Shown here: piece after piece, positions 35,776 to 47,767 of the stretch | Position numbering within the stretch: the stretch's first letter is position 1 | How the letters are laid out: the number at the start of each line of letters is the position of its first letter | Assembly: GCA_002633005.1 (NCBI GenBank) | Contig: NMRA01000195.1 | Coordinates: 73,485 to 135,484, forward strand | Reading direction: 5' to 3' | Source of the DNA: Phoronis australis | Lineage: Eukaryota; Phoronida; Phoronidae | DNA length: 62,000 nt | The notes under the pieces: model-generated | The model's database searches: none | The model's input: only the letters and a program-made list of their open reading frames with translations | What the model was told of the DNA's origin: nothing | Program-made: the position numbers and the translations under genes

Positions 35776-37297
35776 GAATCATTCACCGCATTGGATTTTT
35801 TTCTATTTTACATTTTAGAAGGCCAGTAAAGCTGGTGCCAATTTGCTCAGTGTTAATTACGAACTGTACTCACAAATGACAAGGTAATTGGTCACGTCAG
35901 GCTGGTACATGTACTTTGCATGAATTTCAAGATATGGCGATAAAGATATTTGTGGATCAAGAAAATTTCTTTCTCTAATTTATTACCTACACGGGTACTG
36001 TTGCTGAAATTTACCGTACCTTCGTGATGAGTGAGGAGTGACCTCAGTAGCCGAGCGTTGGCTATGGGAGACTTTGCAACAGTACTTCACAAACGCATGA
36101 TTATGCATTAAAAATACAATCTGTCTTATGCAAAGAACAGGTACAATTTGGACGGTAAATGATCAAGTCTGTACAAAAAGAACCAAAATGGGAATCAAAA
36201 ACAACCAGACAACGTAACAACGCATTTACGCCTCACCGTGATGTCAATGCATTTTCAAGAACAACATAACTGGCATTCAGGAATCGTTCCTGAACTGACA
36301 AACAGGAACTCAGGTCATGGAAATAGGCAGGCATAGTCAATAATTTTCGGATCTCGGCCGAGGTACAAAATTAATCAAAAAATGGCCTTTAGTTTGATAA
36401 CAGAAAGGATGTGAACAACATTCCATGTTACATATTGCTTAATTTTTTTTAACTAGAATGCCCTTTGAGATAAGAACGTTAATCATTTAAAGGTTTTGAG
36501 GTGTGAAATACATTTTATCTTCTGCATGTCTGGAAACTAAAATATGACCTAATATTGTTTGTATTGGCTGAAAAACTGCAATTTCATGGGTGTGACGGAC
36601 GTATAAGACGGACGTACAAATTGGCCGAAGGTTTGTTACACAATTTCTGACTTAACTGATAATCCCTGGGATCGAAAATTTCATCAATAGTATTGAGCAC
36701 CAAGTTAAAAGAGAATCTGGAATTATTTTAATTTTGATAGAAAAAGTTTAACATAACTTAACTGTTCAACACTTTTTGAGATGCATGTATGATATCAAGG
36801 AGTTGACCTTTAACCCTAAGAGGTCGATGATGTGCCAAAGGAGAAATGTTAGTTTTTATAAAGTTTGGGGTTCACGTGATTGCACAAACTTGATAGTTCA
36901 GTTAAATACCCGTAATTAGCAACACTCATGAAAATCGAGGTAATCCTTTAGGGTCAAGTGACCTCCAAAAATGGATCCATTTAGGCAAAAATTAAAGTTA
37001 TAGGACAGTCAAGTATGAGTCGTGAATCTGGAGAGAACGGGCTTTGAGATGAGACCAGAAATGTTAGTGTAGCCGCAATTTTAATTGTATTTCTCGAAGT
37101 TGACCTATTCACGGAATTGCCCTTAAAGGGAGACAGGGCGGTGTATTATCAAAATCTGCAAATGTTGATGGATTTCAATAAAAATCAGCAGGGATGTTGT
37201 TTTAGATCACAAAAAAATAATTTTGAGAAAAAAATAGTCGGTTGCCATGGCAACGCCAAAATTATGTAATATTGGTACATCCACGAGAAACGTTAAA
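35776..37297. other. Non-coding DNA, no gene seen
   Basis: AT-rich, no open frame longer than 60 codons, no repeat recognised. Confidence 0.6.
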
Positions 37298-38220
37298 CAG
37301 CACACATCACGAATTTTTGGCCGACCGGTCGTCTAGCCGACCACCAGCCGACCAACAACGGTCGGCTAGGAGCCGTCTGCTTAGTCGCCTCTGTGGTCGG
37401 CACTTGGGTCGGCTAATTGGTCGCCTAGCGTAGACGACCAATTCGGATTAAGCGTGTCCTTGGGCGGCAATTAGCATTTTATGACTTAGCGGGTGAACTT
37501 TGGACAAACAAACATTGAACTGTTCGCTGTTCGTTTAGCAGTGGCAACTCCGGTCTTGACATCGGTTTATCAAATTTTGTTCAACTATTAAATGGAGGTA
37601 AAATCGAATCAACCTACAAATACGAAGTGCGTGGCATTACACAAGCCGAATACCTTATGTTGAATTAATGACGGCGTGGTAAAATCAAACGTTAAGTGAT
37701 ATAGCGGAAAAATAATTTCTAACTTTAGATATCAGACTTTTTATGCAGTGCATTATGCATAAAAACAAGCACGAAATTTGAAATTTACAGCAAAATTGCA
37801 TAAAAATCAGAATACAACACTGGATATTTTACGACCTCAAATGTTTTCATGCCGCGGATTGCTCAACAAGCAGCACGCATTTGCGCTCATCCGTTATTGC
37901 TCTTGATCATCACTTCGTCACACTGTATATTGCGCTTTACCACAGATAATTATTGTTTATTTCTGTATAATTTCTTAATATGTTGGTACAGCAATAGAAC
38001 CCAAGTTTATTTTAGGAACAATATAAACAATGGTTTGAACATAGCGCCGATATTAAATCATGGGCGCATGAAAACGGAAGACTGTGATCGGTTTATAGTG
38101 TAATCCATCATCCATCATCATTCTGAAATTGTTGTCACTTTCGCAGTAAAAATTTTTTCCAAGCTAGAGCCTTCCTATCTAGCCAGCTAGCTGTGAAGAC
38201 TATTTTCAAAATACAGCAAG

Positions 38221-38480
38221 GTGCCACTGCGTATTGAGCTCAAACAGACCTCGAAATTTCACACAGCCCGGATAGTTACATGTACGCTTGTCACCTCGTC
38301 GAAAAGCTTGTATCAACATGAGCTCAAGACCGGCGAGTTTGCATGCAAACTCTGGAAGCCAATTGGCATTCAAGTTGCCCGTTACGGCCGTTTAAACGAA
38401 AAACATCCGACGTCATCTTCTTGCGTAATTCTCTGCCTTTTGTAACGAAAAAACGTATGTCGTCGTTTTGAAAAGAGTTC
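38221..38480 (+). repeat. Diverged fragment of the 1.74-kb palindrome-forming element
   Basis: Shares ATTTCACACAGCCCGG, CGTTACGGCCGTTTAA-type sequence, TCTTGCGTAAT and CTCTGCCTTTTGTAAC with 48505-48720. Confidence 0.6.
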
Positions 38481-39849
38481 ATTCGTGACACGCGCCACTT
38501 TCAAAATGTTTTCGACATCTCCCATTATATGGTGACAACATCTCAGCAAAATTTGGTTCACTGATATCAAAATTCCAAAAACATATAATGAAGTGAAACC
38601 AATTCTGATCATTTGTCTTGACGTTTACGCAACCTCGAGGGAGAACGTTTGATTGAAGAATCTGGGAAAAAGAAACTAACTAATAGGTGACGCAATATTT
38701 CATTGCGTCGAAAGTCGACGCAAAAGGTTATACCCTAATTTTAGCAGAAGAATAATTGTAGAAAACCAAATTTTGCAACGCTGGTAAATAATTTAGATTA
38801 TTCTAGGAAGATTTTATTCGGTCATTTTTTACCCACAACGGCGCAAATTTGTATATTTAATTTAGTAAACACCTTCGTACCAAGGCTAGAGCCTTCCGAG
38901 CCCTTTGGCGTAAGAACACAATTGTTGGCGTTTCGCGTATACTCCAGGGGGTAAAACTTTGAAAATAATATTTTCGGGGTAACCTGGTACAGGTAATCCT
39001 AAAAAACTTGTCTGTGTTTTCATGTAGAGCGTAAAAATTATTAACCCAGTGATTCAAAAAGAACACTCTCGCAAACGAAAACGCACAAAATTTTCAGCTC
39101 TATTACCCTGGTTAAAAAACAACTTCTATAAGTTTATTGCATCGGATTCTAGTGATCACCAGGGCAAGTCAAAACTCTTAAGGGGGCGCAATTTCAAACC
39201 TTTGGCATGAATCAGTGATATAAAAATGGAATTAGACCGACTTTAATTCATCAGCAATGTAGACACAACAGTTACAGACACTGACTGCGTTTGTTAACGT
39301 CTTGTGGCAATGATAAAAATAAATGTTTCTACTATGATTGATAACAAGTTTTACTCTGATGAGGTATGATGCAATATACATGTCTAATATGCAGATCGGC
39401 AGTTGCAAAAATATTTACTGGATTTAATGAATCCGTTTGATATGAACCACTGTAAAAGTATGATTACTAATTGTACATTCGAAGCACGCCTCATTAGACT
39501 AAAAACATACACACACATGCTTGATGATCCTGGGAGTACCTCTAGGCATGAATGAAGATATATAGTTGTTAAGCCATAGAGGATAATAAGGCTTACATAA
39601 TATCACACTGAGCCATCTACACCAGGCATATACAAAGGATACAGTATTTCAAAAGAATCCACAACTACTCATTTTTCATAGCCATAACTACTCATTTTTC
39701 ATAGTATTACTAAATCACGAACACCTAGATTTATATAAGAAGTTACACAGAACGCTGCTACACAACTTGCTCTCTCACATTTATGGGAGGCCTAATTTGC
39801 AACATTTAACAACATATATTTTCTATACAAGATTAAAACCAAGCAAAAC

Positions 39850-40140
39850 ATGTTAACTCTCCAGGACCAAAGATAAATATCTCAAAACCAGAAATTTTAC
39901 TTAAGCAGGAATTAAAACAATCCAATACATTGAGATTGTTTTCACACAGAAGACCAAAAAAAAAACAAATAAAGACTAAAATTCACCACGTCAAGACTGA
40001 AATTTATCACATCAGCACCTATAATTTATCAAGTGAGGACCAAAAATTCTTCACTTCAGGATCAAAATAAAATACGACCGAACTGAAAATTTAATAAGCC
40101 ACGTTCAAAAACTTACCACGTCAGTAACTTTACACGCCAG
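39850..40140 (+). repeat. Degenerate tandem repeat, about 30-bp unit
   Basis: Recurring phrase of the form GACCAAAAATTC followed by TTCAC and GTCAGGA or similar, drifting in length. Low-complexity non-coding DNA rich in A. Confidence 0.45.
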
Positions 40141-42334
40141 AACACCCCGTCACCATCCCCAAGCATTGATCCTTCAAAGTGATAATGTTCGTACTATACG
40201 TATAAACAAGGGCTAAATGTTCAACCTCTTGCCGACAAGACATATTATCTTGGAAATGCAGTTGAATTTCTTTCGTCTAATCCACGTTTTACAATAGATG
40301 CCAATGTATAGGTACACACTGGATTGCCATCATTGCATAATGGGTGACCACGTAGTCTCCGGGCATGAAAAGAATTCTCTCCTGGCGTGATAAGTTTTCT
40401 GACGCAATAAATCCTGGTTGTCAATTGTTTTTGATTCTACAGAGATTTCAATTCCTGAATAGAAAATGTGTGTTCTGAATTTTTCCGCTTCAGCTTTCCA
40501 TTCAGCTAACTATTGCACATCACCGTGTTTTTACTATCCCGTGGCGGCTCCACTGCCGGCAACGAATCACTTCTGGTACAACCTTCCGTAAATGACGTTC
40601 GTATTTTGCACATTTCTTCGGGGTAACAGTTTTCCAAGAGCTATATGATCAACGGACAAGTTTCTGTTTGGTATTCGGTTTTATTTTCTTTTTCAGGTAG
40701 TCCTTGAGCTCATGCTCTGAATGTTTTGAAAACGCAACTCTTTCTTTACGCAGATACGTTTTCTGCCCGTGGCACCGACTCGGTGAATTCATCAACCAAA
40801 ATATTTTTTTGAAAATGCCGTCAAAAGTGTACTTTTTTAAAACACCGTTTTGACCATAGTCGTCAGTGTAGAAAAGCGAAATGAACAAATTTGTAAACAC
40901 TGCTCAAAGCACTTTTGTGGACATACGGAAACGCCAACGTCTTTGTCTTACAACGCTGCGTGTGCTTGGCATTTCTGATAAAGCGTTCTCATAATGGAAA
41001 CTTTTTTAAGACTGAGCACCATTTCAAAAAATTGTATTTTTTCTTACAGCTGAGCACAGAAGAATTATTTTGTGCTTTTAGGAATGAAACGGAACCAAAT
41101 CTCGAGTGGTGACTGATTAGAATTGGCAAAACTCGGGGAGGGGTGGCGTTACAAGCCAAACATGTAGTTGCCACTTCTCATTCAGCGTCACTTACTACCT
41201 GAGGTGGCCAGATCATACGCTATCAATATCACCAGACGCTTTGCTTCTCAAAAGTGCACCTTGATGTATTTTCTATCATTTTTTGCCATCGCAATCGCTT
41301 TACCAAAGATTCACGCACATATGCCGCGTAGAGACAATACCTCTTCACCACGTATTCACATCTTCCCGTTCACAATTGTTTTATTTTACATAATTTGTCA
41401 ATATGTTGTTGACAGAAAGTGTTTATTTTTGGAACAACGTGAACGACCAACTGATAGGGGCCTACGTGTACATGTAACTAGCCCAGATTTTAACGTCACC
41501 GATACATGAAAACAGAATGCGCAAAGCTACAATTGGCTGTAGCCTCAACAGTGGTCATTCCGTGTTTGATGTCACCGTCATAGTTCGTGGAAATCGTAAC
41601 CATAGTATGATTTCGAAGTTAGAGCCGTAGAAGTCCATGGGTTTAGGGCATACTGGACCGTGAATTTCGCCGGGTCAATACTATGAAAATAAAATCCCCG
41701 GAGTGAGAACTCTTCGCGGTGTAACAACTCACTCACTAATCCTTCATCATGGGCGCGTGATAGGAGACCGGTGAATAACTTAAAACACGCAAAAACGATG
41801 CAGTTTGGCGTTACACAAACAAAATCAATTGTGGGCGAAGACTGCGAAAAACAGCCGCGTTTACAAAATGACTATACAGCGTTGTATTGACCGGGAAGCA
41901 ACCGGTCTAATACAATTTGTTAACGTCAGGAGTCAAATTAAAGATCAAATGTAAAGAAAACTTTCACGTTTTTCATCCAAAACTTGTTGCATTGTCCATA
42001 ATCCAATGTTTACTAATGCCGCTTGCCTTCAACCTTCGAAGTAGTGGTGTTACACAACCGACGTGAACTCATGTTACCGAGACAGCAAAACTAGGTTAAT
42101 TTATTTGACCCTGTGCTAAGACGAATACGCATCGACACGCAAAGTGGTATGAGCCTGACAACCTATTACGCAACTGCTACTCTAGCCTAACAATAGCAGC
42201 CGACCAGCTGGTCGTCTGATGGCCGGTCGGCTAAAGGGTCGGCTGTGGGGTCGCCTTATGAGTCGGCACTGCGGGCGGCTGCCGGTCGGCGACCAATTTC
42301 TGACCGGTCGGCCAAAAATTCGTGATGTGTGCTG

Positions 42335-43029
42335 TAACTCATTAACTTGTTCACATATTTCTGATCTGCTTTGTCTGAATTATAATAAAAGTAAGGATCT
42401 ACAAAACTACAGAAGGAAATTTAAAATTTCTTAACAGTATTTCTTATACGGTCTTGAAAATTGGAAAAAAATAATCGGGAATAATCAATTTTTCAGAAAT
42501 CGTAATTTTTTTTCAGTCGATTTAAAAAAAAATTGCTTCTGTAGTTTTGTAGATAAATATGTAAAGATAGTGCATGCCTAATTTCATAAGTTTAGCTCAA
42601 ACAGTTTTTATTTACAACATTTCTTAGCCCAAAAATTCACATTTTGAGAAACCAAGAAGGAAAGTAAGCAATGCCTTTTTTCGTTATCATATAATATAAA
42701 ACACAGTTTTCATGTCATTTTTAGCATAATTTAGTCAATGTTCATCCTAGCACCATAGATTTTCCTTTTTGGTCTTCCTGCTGTTTCAATTTGCTATTTT
42801 TGGTAGCCAACCTAGCTCGACGATTTCTGCTAGAACTAGTGAGGCTTTTCACGAAATTTCCGCGATAACTCCCAATCCACTCAACAGTGTTGTAGCAACA
42901 ATTTTCTGCCAAAACGCATGAAGACAATACATCATAGTCTAAGACAGGTCCGATTACAGTTCCAACACCGTAGCAACACAAGAAACTGGGTTTGCGGTGC
43001 CAAGTGCCAAGGACACTGCTCTAAATTCC
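42335..43029. other. Non-coding DNA between two element complexes
   Basis: No gene or repeat recognised. Confidence 0.5.
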
Positions 43030-46000
43030 CATGTGGTGAACACATCCACTACCACAAGAAACAGTAGGAACACCGCATTTATCCACCTTCACTCATATCA
43101 GGCTTCTATTGTGAGTCAGCATGCGTGAATAACTGGCTGATATGCCACCTCTAGAACTACTTTTGGCTGAATGGATGACCAGGCCATAAAATGATAATTA
43201 GCCAAGACCAGTTACTAATGCAACAAAGAATAATGCCATAGCATCACCTAACCTTGGTGGAAAGCTGTATACTGTATTGGCTCTAATAAACACTTAGAAA
43301 AATACATTTCACAGGGAGGGGACACTTATTGTAGCCTACAGCAGTTGAAACCCCGTTTCCCAAACTGGGTAAAATCTGAAGCTAGGATTCATCAAATTTA
43401 CGCTCTGACAAATTTGCAGCCTATGACAGTCTTTTCTACAAAATTGTGGTGCATGCTATCAACGTCCGTAGCTAAATTATGAAAACGTTTCAAAAAATTG
43501 TGCCCATCACAGGGCAAAAACTTGCCGACTGATGCGTCGCTGAATCGCGATCGTAAATAGGAAAACTTGAACTCTTGAATAAAAATATAGTTTCGACTCA
43601 ACAAATTACCTGAAGTCTTCCTTATGTTTTACAATTTTTAAAGATCATGTGGAGTCCAGATTAATTGCGATTAAGTCCAAATCAGCGCTACATCGTACCC
43701 CACAACAAGAAATAAAATCTCTGGATGAACACACATGTTGTTGTCACGTGACGTTTGTTGTGAAGTTCGTCTGCGTATGAGAGTGAGTGAGCGTGCGTGT
43801 GCGGGTCATCGACGACCGACTTTTTTGTTACAAAAGGCGGAGGATATGCAAAAAAATGGCGTTTACTAGATTGTTTTTCACTTAAACGGCTACAACGTGC
43901 AAGGTGAGTGCTGGTTAACTCACAGATTTTGTGTGCACAGGCCGACGGTCGTTAGCTCTACAGTGGAGTATTAAATAGTCCAAGGCTCGATCTACATGTT
44001 CGGGACGAGGTGAACTACCAGGGCTGCGTGAAATTTCTGGGTCTAACGGAGACACTGACGCAGTGGTCAGCCAGATCGCTGTACCAAGACTTTAGTCAAA
44101 ATCCAAATTTCGTTTTATCGTGTCCCTGTCAATAATAACGGCCTGCTAAAGTTTCAAAATTTTTCGTACTTCAGGAACATAACAATCACGTGTTTTGTAC
44201 TCATACGCCCACGCCGCAGATCACATATCTCGGATGAATGACAATGAATGAGCATTATGAAATTAAAGAACGTCGTTTTACAGCTTGTAAGATTCATAAT
44301 AAACGTATTTTGAATATTGTAATGCATGTGTTCCAAAATGTAAATAACTTGGGTCCTATATTTTTGTATTCGTGCGCGCCGAATGAAAATAATCGTGAGT
44401 GTTGCTGTGTTGCAAAATCTCTTACCCTGTGCCGATTTGAAAAATTCAAAGTTGTACTCATATTTGTTTTCCCTCCTCTTTTCAAATATTACTGTGCAGT
44501 AAAAACTACATAAAACTCTTTCCATAAAAAGTACAGTCTACTAGCTAGATTGTAATAAGCTGATCATATTCGCATGAGCGAAGCCAATTATCCTCGCTCG
44601 TGAATCGATGAATAGAGCAGCTTGGTGGCATCCCTTTGATCGTGAGCCCAGCGCGACTCAGCCAACCCGGGTGAGAATTTTACACGTTTGACACACCTTT
44701 GAGCGTGTCAAACGTGTCAAACATGTAAAAAACGTGTAATACGTGTCAAAATTGCCACGTTAACGCGCAAAAGGTGTAAAAACATGACACGCTAGCGTGT
44801 CAAACGTGTAAAATTTGCCACGTTAGCGTGTCAAACGTGTAAAATTTGCCACGTTCACGTGTCAAACGTGTAAAATTTGCCACGTTAGCGTGTCAAACGT
44901 GTAAAGTTTGACACGCTAGCATATCAAACGTGTAAAATGTGACACGGTAGGGTGTCAAACGTGTAAAATTTTACATGCTAGGGTGTCCAATGTGTAAAAT
45001 ATGATAGAACTCTTCAATAAAGATACAATTTAAATAGGCTTGGCAGTTCTGAAAAGGCCACTGGGAGGTAATCACCCAATTTGAATGATTAAACATGTTC
45101 CCTTATAACATCAAAGGGTTTGCAACAAAAGTTTTCACTGCCTATTCAAATATCCAAATACTGAGTTAGAGTTGGTTTAACTGTCAGAGAGTGCAATCAT
45201 GTCAGGAGAGCACTTATGAAGTATGGTTTTCAAGTGTGGTGCAGCTCTAACAGAAGTTTAGTATGTATATACTCTGGTTGACAGTGGCTTGATAAACTTT
45301 TCTTGCAAATGGTCCTTCTTTTTACAGGTAAGTTTGATTGTAACAGAAAACAAGAGTCAGTAGAAACTGTTGACTATGCAGTTAAATATATGAAGTTGGA
45401 ACGCCTCTCATCTTCAGTAGTATATCAATTCATAATATTGTTGTTATTGGATCAACTCACATTTTGTGTCAGCTTGAATGAGGATAAGACATTGTGTGTA
45501 GAGGTTTGCAAAATCAACATGAACTCAATGTTATGACAAACGTTGAATCACTCTTGGTAATTCAAAGGTGTTACAAAGTGCGTATGTTCTTTACTTCATA
45601 AACTGTCTTAAAGCAACTGGCCTGACTCAAAAGCTTAGACTTATGTGCATATATATAGCAGCTTAAGCACTTCAAATTTGTATGTTGAACCATTTTCTTA
45701 TTTCTGTGTTAATGTTATTCTAGATGAAATGAAATTTAGTGATAACAGTATGTGGTAAGAGTTGGATAGTTACATTATCCTTTTAATGATTCTATATCAT
45801 TATCATATTTTGGATTATTTACACTAATAGTAACAATAAACTGTAACTTAAAGAAGAAACCCCTTTATACATTTGCTTTCAGTATGGATTCCCATGGTTG
45901 ATGGTGAGCTGCTATAAACAAGAACATTATGGCTTGTACACGGCCTCTGGCTAAATGTAGGGTCGCTACCATGGCAATGACACAGATTACAGGCTAGCGT

Positions 46001-46561
46001 GTCAAAAGCACCACGTTTGACAGGCTAGGGTGTCAAAAGTGCGATGTTTTTGCCACGTTTTGGCAAGCCACATTCGACACGCTATAGCCACGTTTGACAC
46101 GCTAGCGTGTCAAAAGTGCCACGTTTTTGCCACGTTTTGGCATGCCACGTTTGACACGCTATCACCACGTTTTACACGCGCATCGCCACGTTCGACACGC
46201 TAGCGTATCAAAAGTGCCACGTTTTGGCACACCATGTTCGACACGCTATCACCACGTTTTACACGCTTATCGCCATGTTTGACATGCTAAGCGTGTCAAA
46301 CATGGAGTATTGGAACGAAAATTACACGTTTTTGACACGTTTGACACGCTACATTTTACACGTTTGACATGCCACGTTTTACACGTTCGACACATTTTTA
46401 GAGCGTTCCAATACTCCACGTTTTTAGAGCGTGTCAAACGTGTCAAATTCTCACCCGGGAAGGTGGATAAATACGGTCTAGTTCAATTGTCCAAACCCCA
46501 CCGTTTACCTTGACAAGCGGGGTTAGGACCAATGTTATTAAGTGGGAATGTTTATAGCATG
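43030..46561 (-). mobile_element. 1.74-kb CATG-ended element, left copy, interrupted by a foldback element
   Basis: 43030-44665 plus 46460-46561 is an inverted copy of 47768-49515, very similar by eye (for example AAGCCAATTATCCTCGCTC, CTAGCTAGATTGTAATAAGC-like sequence and ATCCACTACCACAAGAAAC). Both copies begin CATGCTAT(A/G)AACATTCCCAC and end GTGTTCAC(C/G)ACATG. The two ends of one copy are imperfect inverted repeats (CATGCTATGAACATTCC against CATGTCGTGAACACATCC). No coding frame is conserved between the copies, so it is non-autonomous. Removing the 44666-46459 insert and its AA duplication leaves about 1736 bp. Confidence 0.7.
44666..46459. mobile_element. 1794-bp foldback element built of GTGTCAAACGTG repeats
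   Basis: The termini are inverted repeats, CCCGGGTGAGAATTTTACAC left and (minus strand) CCCGGGTGAGAATTTGACAC right. Inside each end lie arrays of short units, left about 44690-45000 and right about 45995-46440; the clearest unit is 31 bp (GTGTCAAACGTGTAAAATTT then GCCACGTTAGC). The middle (45000-45990) is single-copy with only a 77-codon frame (45303-45536). It split the host element at GCCAA|GGTGG: the intact sequence is present in the right arm, and AA is found on both sides, giving a 2-bp target duplication. Confidence 0.8.
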
Positions 46562-47128
46562 TTCGGCATTATGAGCAAAGTGTCATCAATTTACTTCAAA
46601 CTGTGCAATTGAATAATGCAATCGAAAGTCAACCGAAGTGCACATCAAGACTATTTCCTATGAAATGTCAGCATACTTCTCAGTCTTTCTAAATGTCTAA
46701 GGTTTCTGCAGAGCTCCCGGGCCATAACAAATTATGGTGCTATTCAACACGTATAAAATTTTTTGTCACTTTGTAGTATTTAAAATGTACCAAGTTAAAA
46801 TTTACTCTCCACTGTTGCAAGCTGTAACTCTGTGCATCAAATGCCAATGAAAACCAATTTGGGTGCAATAACAATCATCACTTTGCTAGCTCAGATCAGC
46901 ATCAATGCAAACTGGGTGCTGAATAAGCATCATAAAAGTTAATTGTCTGGGGCCAAGGGAATCTGAGCATTGAGCAGTGTAAGGGAGAAATTCTCTACAT
47001 GATCAACACAGCAAATGCTTTATTGCAGTGTTCAGGCAGATGTCAACTATTACAATACTGAGCTATGACACTATTATGATCAGTTATACATTGTTATAAA
47101 TAATTCAATCATAAAACCAGTCACTCAC

Positions 47129-47306
47129 CTGCACCCACTACAAGAAGCTGTTCAAACTGAGCCAAAACCCACAGTGAAATATTGAGGTCAATACCTCGTT
47201 CAGGCTTTCTTCTAGATCTTGGGTGTTCTGCGTTCAGACACTTCCTGCTCAAAATCAAATTATCTTCGGTGAACATAATGTTGTAGAAGTGCTTCCGGTC
47301 AATCAT
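47129..47306 (-). CDS. Exon-like open frame of unknown identity
   Basis: Minus-strand frame from an ATG at 47306, ending in a good donor (GTGCAG|GTGAGTG, last base 47129). It encodes MIDRKHFYNIMFTEDNLILS, then a basic stretch (RSRRKPERG) and LWVLAQFEQLLVVGAG. No family recognised. The 5' part overlaps the SINE-like repeat, so it may be chance or an exonised repeat. Confidence 0.2.
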
Positions 47307-47450
47307 ATATGAGCCTCTGGCTCTGTTAGCTAATCACGAACGGGCAATTGCCTGTTAGCTGATTGGTGAGCATGCTCCCTGGTTTTATGGGGGTCGCTGG
47401 TTAGATTGCCCGGTCGGATAATCTCAGCTATTACTATAAATGGCGAAGTC
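47279..47450 (+). repeat. tRNA-derived SINE-like repeat, complete copy
   Basis: Contains an A-box-like TTAGCTGATTGG and a B-box-like GGTTAGATTGC. GGGCAAT and ATTGCCC at its ends could pair like an acceptor stem. A second copy, split by the right-hand 1.74-kb element, is at 47685-47767 plus 49516-49600. Confidence 0.5.
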
Positions 47451-47684
47451 GGCAAACCGATGATCCTCCGATGAAGAACTGCACGCTATTAGGACCCGCA
47501 GACCTCGGACAGCAAGCATGGATGGTGACGGTGAGGAGTCGAGGACCTGCTGAGAAACAACCGTTGTGTTCACCTGAGTTGTGGAAGTAAAGGTACCGAG
47601 GGAAATTTACGACCTGTATATGAGACAACCTGGTGTTCACCTTTCTAGGACGTGCCTGTTCCGGAAGAAAGTGAGGTCAGGAAT

Positions 47685-47767
47685 GTTGTAGATGTACTTC
47701 CGGTCAATCAAATGAGCCTCAGTTAGCTACTCGCTAATGGGCAATTGCCTATTGACTGAATGGTAAG
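47685..47767 (+). repeat. SINE-like repeat, 5' half of a split copy
   Basis: Matches 47279-47370 (CTTCCGGTCAATCA, GGGCAATTGCC) and stops abruptly at 47767 where the right 1.74-kb element begins. The 3' half resumes at 49516. Confidence 0.6.

Larger units (their letters stand above)
37298..42334. mobile_element. Putative 5-kb foldback element with GTCGGC-rich ends
   Basis: The two ends are inverted repeats beginning CAGCACACATCACGAATTTT followed by TGGCCGACCGGTCG. The terminal 140 bp on each side (37298-37440 and 42197-42334) are arrays of GTCGGCTA / GGTCGGC motifs in both orientations. Interior: no open frame over 113 codons; a region similar to the 43-49 kb element (38221-38480); two segments with mutual similarity (37900-38060 and 41270-41460); and a degenerate repeat (39850-40140). 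It may be one foldback element or two solo ends that capture unrelated DNA. A target duplication could not be fixed. Confidence 0.5.
46562..47767. other. Spacer between the inverted element copies
   Basis: 1.2 kb. 46562-47100 is featureless. It then holds the exon-like frame at 47129-47306 and the SINE-like repeats at 47279-47450 and 47685-47767. Confidence 0.6.

Noticed and set aside
44154-44525. 123-codon minus-strand frame in the left palindrome arm
   Set aside because: The same frame is broken in the right arm copy (48001-48380), so it is not a conserved protein of the element.
45303-45536. 77-codon frame in the centre of the foldback element
   Set aside because: Too short and without any transposase motif; listed only as single-copy interior.
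44690-46440. CRISPR-like array from regularly spaced GTGTCAAACGTG words
   Set aside because: Spacers are themselves repeated and the block is symmetric about the element's centre; it is the foldback arm.
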